From NCBI GenBank assembly GCA_947599755.1, contig CANQFO010000058.1, positions 1-6,814 of the forward strand: a DNA stretch of 6,814 nucleotides, in the 5' to 3' direction. Every line of letters begins with the position of its first letter. Positions within the stretch are counted from its first letter, which is position 1. Of this stretch, positions 1 to 4,228 are shown one piece after another. This DNA is from an uncultured Bacilli bacterium (GTDB taxonomy: Bacteria > Bacillota_I > Bacilli_A > RF39 > UBA660). The position numbers and the translations under genes were made by a program. The notes under the pieces were generated by a model. That model saw nothing but the letters and a program-made list of their open reading frames with translations. It had not been told where the DNA came from and did not search any database.

Positions 1-708
1 GAAATTGTTAAAGATTTTGCTCCGCAACCTGTTATTACTAAAGATAATGTTACAATGCAAATTGATACTGTTGTTTATTTTCAAATTACGGATCCTAAAC
101 TTTATACTTATGGTGTGGAAAATCCAGTGAATGCAATTGAAAATTTAACAGCTACTACACTTCGTAATATCATTGGTGAATTGGAGCTTGATGAGACTCT
201 TACTTCTCGTGATGTGATTAATACAAAAATGAGATCTATTTTAGATGAGGCAACTGATCCTTGGGGAATTAAGGTTAATCGAGTAGAAGTAAAAAATATT
301 TTACCACCTAAAGATATTCAGGAAGCTATGGAAAAACAAATGCGTGCTGAGAGAGAAAGACGTGAAGCGATTTTAAAAGCAGAAGGAGAAAAAAAAGCAG
401 CAATTTTGATTGCTGAAGGGGAAAAAGAAAGTACAATTTTGAGAGCTGATGCTAAGAAAGAGGCTCATATTCGTGAGGCACAAGGTGAGGCTGAGGCAAT
501 TATTAAAATTCAGGAAGCAACTGCTCAGGGGTTGAAGTTATTAAAAGATGCTAAAATGGATGATGCTGTTTTAAAATTTAAAAGTTATGAAGCTTTGGTT
601 AATGTTGCGAATGGACAAGCAACAAAAATAATTGTGCCAAGTGAGTTGCAAAATTTAGCAACCATTGGAACAACTTTAGGAGATACGATTGAGAAAACAA
701 AGAAATAA
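1..708 (+). CDS. SPFH/band-7 (stomatin/QmcA-like) membrane scaffold protein, 5'-truncated
   Basis: The frame is open from base 1, so the gene begins upstream of the window. The ATG at 55 lies inside the conserved SPFH core and is not the start. The last 235 residues are visible. The opening FAPQPVITKDNVTMQID and the later VNRVEVKNILPPKDIQEAM are typical of bacterial stomatin-like proteins; I estimate 80-90 residues are missing, including the N-terminal membrane anchor. From visible residue 110 the chain becomes an Ala/Glu/Lys-rich coiled coil, with five consecutive 11-residue repeats at residues 123-177 (AILKAEGEKKA, AILIAEGEKES and so on). An IIVPSELQNLA motif lies near the end. Family members form large membrane-bound oligomers that organise membrane microdomains and partner with NfeD-type or protease proteins; no partner is visible here. 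It converges on the radical SAM gene with 11 bases between the stops. The family is clear; QmcA-type orthology is only probable. Confidence 0.93.
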   Translation, partial: EIVKDFAPQPVITKDNVTMQIDTVVYFQITDPKLYTYGVENPVNAIENLTATTLRNIIGELELDETLTSRDVINTKMRSILDEATDPWGIKVNRVEVKNILPPKDIQEAMEKQMRAERERREAILKAEGEKKAAILIAEGEKESTILRADAKKEAHIREAQGEAEAIIKIQEATAQGLKLLKDAKMDDAVLKFKSYEALVNVANGQATKIIVPSELQNLATIGTTLGDTIEKTKK

Positions 709-734
709 TTATTTGTTGTTTACTTTGCTTTTTT
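695..734. terminator. Weak bidirectional terminator between convergent genes
   Basis: AAACAA (695-700) can pair with TTGTTT (716-721), enclosing the 12-base palindrome AAATAATTATTT (703-714). An alternative outer stem is CAAAG (698-702) with CTTTG (723-727). On the + strand a T run follows at 729-734; on the minus strand the outer stem is followed by TTTTC. The element overlaps the stop codons of both convergent genes. The stem is almost all A/T, so it would be weak. The call rests on position as much as on structure. Confidence 0.32.
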
Positions 735-1655
735 CCCTTGATAAGAATTTCTTCTAACCATTTCTTTATCTATATCGTTTAGAACAGTAAATTTTTTGAT
801 TAACCAGGTAGGTTCGATTAGATCTTCTATTTTGGGATCTCCTGTTATTCTATGGATAACGATTTCGGGTCTTAGTAATTCTAATTGATCAATTACGATA
901 TCTATATATTCTTCTTTTGTGAGAATTTTAAATTTTTCTTTTTGGTATAATTTTTCTAAAGCTGTATCTTTTATGATGCTTAGCATGTGAATTTTTATTC
1001 CTTGAATATCTAAAGTATTTAGATATTTTATTGTGTTTAACATATCTTCTTTACTTTCATAGGGTAGTCCATTAATTATATGAACTACAACATTTATTTT
1101 TTTTTGTCTTAATTTTTTTACCATTTCTTCAAAGCAAGATAAACTGTGGCAACGATTAATTAGTTTTGATGTTTTTTCTTTTGTGGTTTGTAATCCTAAT
1201 TCTATTGTTAGATAAGTTTTTTTGTTTAATTCTTCTAAATAATCTAGGCATTCATTAGAAATAGCATCTGGTCTTGTGGCAATACTTAGACCAATTACAT
1301 CTTTTTGTGATAAGATTTTATTATGTAGTTTTTTCAGTGTTTCTACGGGAGCATAGGTATTTGTATGTGCTTGAAAATAGCCAATATATTTGGCATTTTT
1401 CCATTTTTTTTTCATTATTTGTTTGATTTGTAAAAATTGTTTTTCAATTGGTTCTTCTTTATTTCCTGCAAATTCTCCGCTTCCTGATTTTGAACAATAT
1501 ATACATCCACCATATCCTACTTTTCCATCGATATTGGGACAAGTAAAGTTAGCATTTAGGCTGATTTTACATATTTTTTGATGAAATTTATTTTTGTAAA
1601 AATAGTCTAGAGTATGATATCGTTTGTTATTATTACTATATTTAAATGAATTCAT
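720..1655 (-). CDS. mnmL: Radical SAM protein of the YtqA/YhcC family (TIGR01212), probable tRNA wobble-uridine modification enzyme MnmL
   Basis: The 311-residue protein carries a radical SAM cluster motif in the ELP3-like form, CPNIDGKVGYGGCIYC, with cysteines C39, C51 and C54 to hold a 4Fe-4S cluster. Other blocks match the YtqA subgroup along its whole length: RYHTLDYFY near the N-terminus, GYFQAHTNTYAPVETL, GLSIATRPDAI, ELGLQT, HIINGLPYE, GIKIHML and the C-terminal HRITGDP...NSYQGK. As I recall the literature, YtqA of Bacillus subtilis and its Streptococcus homologue were renamed MnmL, because they act in converting cmnm5s2U to mnm5s2U at the tRNA wobble position. There the partner methylase MnmM (YtqB) is encoded next door; here it is not in view. 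The start is ATG with AAAGAGG (1661-1667 on the + strand) just upstream. It lies 12 bases after the patatin stop, so it is probably the second gene of that operon. Family assignment is firm; exact function is inferred by homology. Confidence 0.92.
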   Translation of the reverse strand: MNSFKYSNNNKRYHTLDYFYKNKFHQKICKISLNANFTCPNIDGKVGYGGCIYCSKSGSGEFAGNKEEPIEKQFLQIKQIMKKKWKNAKYIGYFQAHTNTYAPVETLKKLHNKILSQKDVIGLSIATRPDAISNECLDYLEELNKKTYLTIELGLQTTKEKTSKLINRCHSLSCFEEMVKKLRQKKINVVVHIINGLPYESKEDMLNTIKYLNTLDIQGIKIHMLSIIKDTALEKLYQKEKFKILTKEEYIDIVIDQLELLRPEIVIHRITGDPKIEDLIEPTWLIKKFTVLNDIDKEMVRRNSYQGKKAK

Positions 1656-1667
1656 TTTTTCCTCTTT

Positions 1668-2858
1668 CTATTTATTAATTGTATAAAGATATGCTGCTTC
1701 TAGTACTTCTTTTGTATTGATAATAGCATTTTTTCTTATTTCCTTTAGCTTATTTTGTTGTAATTTTTCATATAAATCTAGTACTGTTTTTTTGGGAATA
1801 ATTGTGGGTTGATTTGTAGATTTTTCTTGTATTTTTTTGTGTAAATTCTTTTTTAGTTGTTTATTAAAATTTTTTATTCGATATATTTTTGTATTATCTA
1901 AATCAAATTTTTTTCCTAAATCCTCTAGTGTTTGTAAAAATATTTTATCTATGAATTTTTCTTTTTCTATTTTTGTTAATTTTATTCCTTCTTTGAAACT
2001 GTTAATTAGTGTTTGTGAATTTAAGATTTTTTTCATGATTTCTTTATATTCTTTTTGGTATTGTTTTTTATTTTTTTCTAATTCTCCTTTTTTGAATGTG
2101 TATATTTTTCCTTCTAATTTTCCATATTTTTTCATGGTATCTTGATATCCATATTTTATATTTTTTTTACTCCCATCTTCATCGAATAGTAAGAAATTTG
2201 TTAATTTATTGTTTGGTTTAATGGTTGTGATTTTTATTTTTTCTTTTGGTTTTGTTTTTCTTCCTGGTGCTTGTAAGTCAATGGCAATAATTTCTGTTGC
2301 TCCCATTGATATTGCTAAATTAATTGGTAAATTGTCTACAAAGCCACCATCAATATATTCTTTTCCTTCAATTTCTTTTTTTTTCATTGCGGGATAACAT
2401 GAGGCAGAGGCAATTAGGTAGTCAATTAATTTTTCTTGAGGAATTTCTTTTTTTGTTAATTGTAGGGGCTTTTTGTTTGTAAGATTATAAGTTACTAAAC
2501 CATAATTGATACTGGAATGATAAAATTTTTTAATATTTAGTGTTTTTAAAATAATTTTTTCTAACAAATTTGAATCCATTCCTCCATTTTTTAAAAATTG
2601 ATTTCCATACATTTTGTAAAGATCAATTAAATTATTATTTTTTGGTAGATCTTCTCCAAAAAGAATTTTTAAATTCATTTGTTTCCATAATTTTAGGGCT
2701 TTTCTATAGCTTTTTTGAGTCATTAAGGCGCCATTTAAGGCACCTACTGAGGTTCCTGTTATTATTTCTATTTTTATGTGTAATTTTTTTAATGCTTTCC
2801 ATACTCCTATTTGGTAAGAACCTTTTGATCCTCCACCTGATAAAACTAATGCTTTCAT
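1668..2858 (-). CDS. Patatin-like phospholipase family protein with a Lys-rich C-terminal extension
   Basis: The 396-residue protein has all patatin landmarks: the oxyanion-hole loop GGGSKG at residues 8-13, the nucleophile elbow GTSVG at 35-39 with Ser37, and the DGG motif at 170-172 with Asp170 completing the Ser-Asp dyad. It should therefore be a functional lipid acyl hydrolase. No signal peptide or membrane helix is visible, so it is probably cytoplasmic or peripherally membrane-bound. The usual bacterial patatin core ends near residue 245 (GYQDTMKKYG at 237-246). The remaining 150 residues are very rich in Lys, Ile, Asn and Glu and probably helical; I do not recognise a domain there. The ATG is preceded by AAGGAG (CTCCTT at 2863-2868 on the + strand), and the stop is TAG. 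It is the first gene of a two-gene minus-strand operon with the radical SAM gene. Substrate and physiological role cannot be read from the sequence. Confidence 0.92.
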   Translation of the reverse strand: MKALVLSGGGSKGSYQIGVWKALKKLHIKIEIITGTSVGALNGALMTQKSYRKALKLWKQMNLKILFGEDLPKNNNLIDLYKMYGNQFLKNGGMDSNLLEKIILKTLNIKKFYHSSINYGLVTYNLTNKKPLQLTKKEIPQEKLIDYLIASASCYPAMKKKEIEGKEYIDGGFVDNLPINLAISMGATEIIAIDLQAPGRKTKPKEKIKITTIKPNNKLTNFLLFDEDGSKKNIKYGYQDTMKKYGKLEGKIYTFKKGELEKNKKQYQKEYKEIMKKILNSQTLINSFKEGIKLTKIEKEKFIDKIFLQTLEDLGKKFDLDNTKIYRIKNFNKQLKKNLHKKIQEKSTNQPTIIPKKTVLDLYEKLQQNKLKEIRKNAIINTKEVLEAAYLYTINK

Positions 2859-2888
2859 TTTTCTCCTTTTTTTGTTAATTGTTATTTT

Positions 2889-2917
2889 ATCGTAGCACTA
2901 AAGTTTTATTTTGACAA
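2889..2917 (-). promoter_or_regulatory. Predicted promoter of the patatin-mnmL operon
   Basis: Read on the minus strand: TTGTCA as -35 (5 of 6 to consensus; + strand 2912-2917), a 17-base spacer ending in TGC, and TACGAT as an extended -10 (4 of 6; + strand 2889-2894). Transcription would begin near 2882, about 25 bases before the patatin ATG. The overlapping TAAAAT is a better -10 hexamer, but its spacer from this -35 would be 22 bases. Confidence 0.5.
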
Positions 2918-2954
2918 GAGGGGGTTCTTTTTATCTAAACTAAAGATCAAGTAA

Positions 2955-2983
2955 TTTACATCTTATTTTTTAGATGATATACT
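2955..2983 (+). promoter_or_regulatory. Predicted sigma-A promoter of the M15 carboxypeptidase gene
   Basis: TTTACA (2955-2960, 5 of 6 to consensus) is followed by a 17-base spacer and TATACT (2978-2983, 5 of 6), with a TGA extended -10 at 2975-2977. This is the best promoter in the window. Transcription would begin near 2990. An imperfect inverted repeat (2980-2993) overlaps the -10 and start point. An earlier TTGACA at 2911-2916 with TCTAAA at 2934-2939 (17-base spacer) could be a weaker second promoter for the same gene. Confidence 0.75.
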
Positions 2984-2997
2984 GTATATAGTAGGGT

Positions 2998-3004
2998 AGG
3001 TGAT
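2998..3004 (+). promoter_or_regulatory. Ribosome binding site that favours the TTG start at 3009
   Basis: AGGTGAT is a seven-base match to the 3' end of 16S rRNA (the AGGUGAU part of the extended Shine-Dalgarno). It sits at the right distance for a TTG start at 3009. The alternative in-frame GTG at 3000 lies inside this element and has only AGGG at 2993-2996 upstream, too close to work well. Confidence 0.55.
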
Positions 3005-3008
3005 AGAA

Positions 3009-4133
3009 TTGGAAAAGAAGGTGCGATTAAAATTAAAACCCCCTTTTGTTATTATTTTAAAAATTATAGGTGGATTGTGTGTTTTTTGCTTCTGTCTTTT
3101 TTTGTTTTATTCTTATCAAATTCATGGGCTTTTAGAACTTGGTTATAGTAAAGAAGCTAGTAAGAATATTTTGTTTGGTTTTAAAAAAGCTGCTGTTTTA
3201 GCGATTGGAAAAAATAAGACTTTAAATGCTGCTTTTGAAAGTTCTGATTATCAGGAGAAAAATTTTGATAGTTATTCTAAAATTACTTATCAAAAGCAAG
3301 AGCATTTAATTCAAAATATTAATCGTTTGTTAAAAAAGGGATATAGTAATCAAAATATTTCTATGATTCTTTCTCATGGTACAGATAAGGAAGTTATGGA
3401 TTTTGCTAAAAGGGATAAGATTCGTTATTTGGAAGAATTTTATAGTTTTCCATATGCTAAGCTTAGCTATTATGATAGGTATGTTCAATATTCTGATCAA
3501 ACAGGTGAGGATGAAGAAAATACTGTTATATTTGTAAATTTAGATATGGATAAAGAGGCTTATACGGATTCTACTTTGGTTTCTCATTTTTCTACTACTA
3601 TGTTAGTGAATAAGTATCGTTATTTGGATTCTTCTTTTCTTCCTGAAAAATTAGAAAAAATTAGTGATCAATATACGAATGGAGAAGAACAAATGGCTGC
3701 TAAAGTTGCGGTTGATGCTTTTATTAAAATGTATCGTGCGGCAAAGCGAGAGGGATTGGGATTGGTTATTAATTCTAGTTATCGTAGTTATCAGCAGCAG
3801 CAGGAAATTTGTGATACTTATGCTTCTTTGTATGGAAATAGCTATGTTGAAAAATATGTTGCAAAGCCTGGGTTTTCAGAGCATCAGACTGGTCTTTCTT
3901 TTGATATTGGTAGTACTTCTTCTGATATTTTTGCACAGTCTAAGGAATATGAATGGATGATGGATAATGCTTATCGTTATGGGTTTATTTTAAGATATCC
4001 TAAGAAAGATGAGGATATTACTTTATTTCGAAATGAGCCATGGCATTATCGGTATGTTGGTGAAAAAATTGCATCATATATTCATGAACATCAAATTACA
4101 TTTGAGGAGTATTATGTTCAATTTCTAGATTGA
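3009..4133 (+). CDS. Membrane-anchored M15 family D-alanyl-D-alanine carboxypeptidase (VanY-like)
   Basis: Numbering is from the TTG at 3009 (374 residues); the in-frame GTG at 3000 would add three residues. A Lys-rich start is followed by one hydrophobic helix at about 13-35, so this is an N-in signal anchor with the enzyme outside the membrane. The C-terminal third is a peptidase M15B domain: SSYRSYQQQQ at 256-265, the zinc motif SEHQTGLSFD with H292 and D299, and EPWHYRYVG with catalytic E343 and zinc ligand H346. All active-site residues are present. The family trims the terminal D-Ala (or the D-Ala of tetrapeptides) from peptidoglycan stem peptides. Residues 36-160 hold two copies of an LLxxGYS helical motif (41-55 and 107-121). 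A conserved-looking linker, TMLVNKYRYLD (197-207), leads into the catalytic domain. It has its own promoter and is divergent from patatin. D,D- versus L,D-specificity, and any link to vancomycin resistance, cannot be decided; no van genes are nearby. Confidence 0.92.
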   Translation: MEKKVRLKLKPPFVIILKIIGGLCVFCFCLFLFYSYQIHGLLELGYSKEASKNILFGFKKAAVLAIGKNKTLNAAFESSDYQEKNFDSYSKITYQKQEHLIQNINRLLKKGYSNQNISMILSHGTDKEVMDFAKRDKIRYLEEFYSFPYAKLSYYDRYVQYSDQTGEDEENTVIFVNLDMDKEAYTDSTLVSHFSTTMLVNKYRYLDSSFLPEKLEKISDQYTNGEEQMAAKVAVDAFIKMYRAAKREGLGLVINSSYRSYQQQQEICDTYASLYGNSYVEKYVAKPGFSEHQTGLSFDIGSTSSDIFAQSKEYEWMMDNAYRYGFILRYPKKDEDITLFRNEPWHYRYVGEKIASYIHEHQITFEEYYVQFLD

Positions 4134-4172
4134 TGAAATTTAGAAGATACCGAAATTCAGTTTTCTTTTTTC

Positions 4173-4201
4173 TTGGAATATTTTAATTTCTATGATATTC
4201 T
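4173..4201 (+). promoter_or_regulatory. Predicted promoter of the GH31 gene
   Basis: TTGGAA (4173-4178, 4 of 6) is followed by a 17-base spacer and TATTCT (4196-4201, 4 of 6), with TGA at 4193-4195 as an extended -10. Transcription would begin near 4208, leaving a leader of about 20 bases. The block from 4192 on is nearly the same as the one in front of the M15 gene. The ribosome binding site AAGAGGG (4215-4221) stands 7 bases before the ATG. No convincing terminator separates the M15 gene from this promoter, so readthrough is possible. Confidence 0.6.
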
Positions 4202-4228
4202 AAATATAAATAATAAGAGGGTGTTTGT

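Noticed and set aside
55..57. ATG at 55 as the start of the SPFH gene.
   Set aside because: The frame is open back to base 1, the upstream codons encode conserved SPFH sequence, and no ribosome binding site precedes the ATG.
1390..1581. Plus-strand open frame opposite the radical SAM gene, starting with a hydrophobic run.
   Set aside because: It lies on the complement of the cysteine-motif region of a conserved gene and has no family resemblance.
1837..2878. Plus-strand open frames of 60-100 codons opposite the patatin gene.
   Set aside because: They are Phe/Ser/Leu-rich mirror images of Lys/Glu-rich coding sequence, without suitable ribosome binding sites, and they overlap a convincing gene.
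2859..2999. Riboswitch, T-box or small RNA gene in the divergent intergenic region.
   Set aside because: No extended stem-loop or recognised conserved core is visible; promoters and ribosome binding sites account for the sequence.
3664..3960. Open frame of 98 codons inside the M15 gene in another + frame.
   Set aside because: It overlaps the catalytic domain entirely and has Leu/Ile-rich shadow composition.
4137..4171. Possible terminator after the M15 gene (AATTT pairing with AAATT, then a T-rich run).
   Set aside because: The stem is only five A/T pairs with an 11-base loop, too weak to call. The T run alone is unremarkable in this genome.
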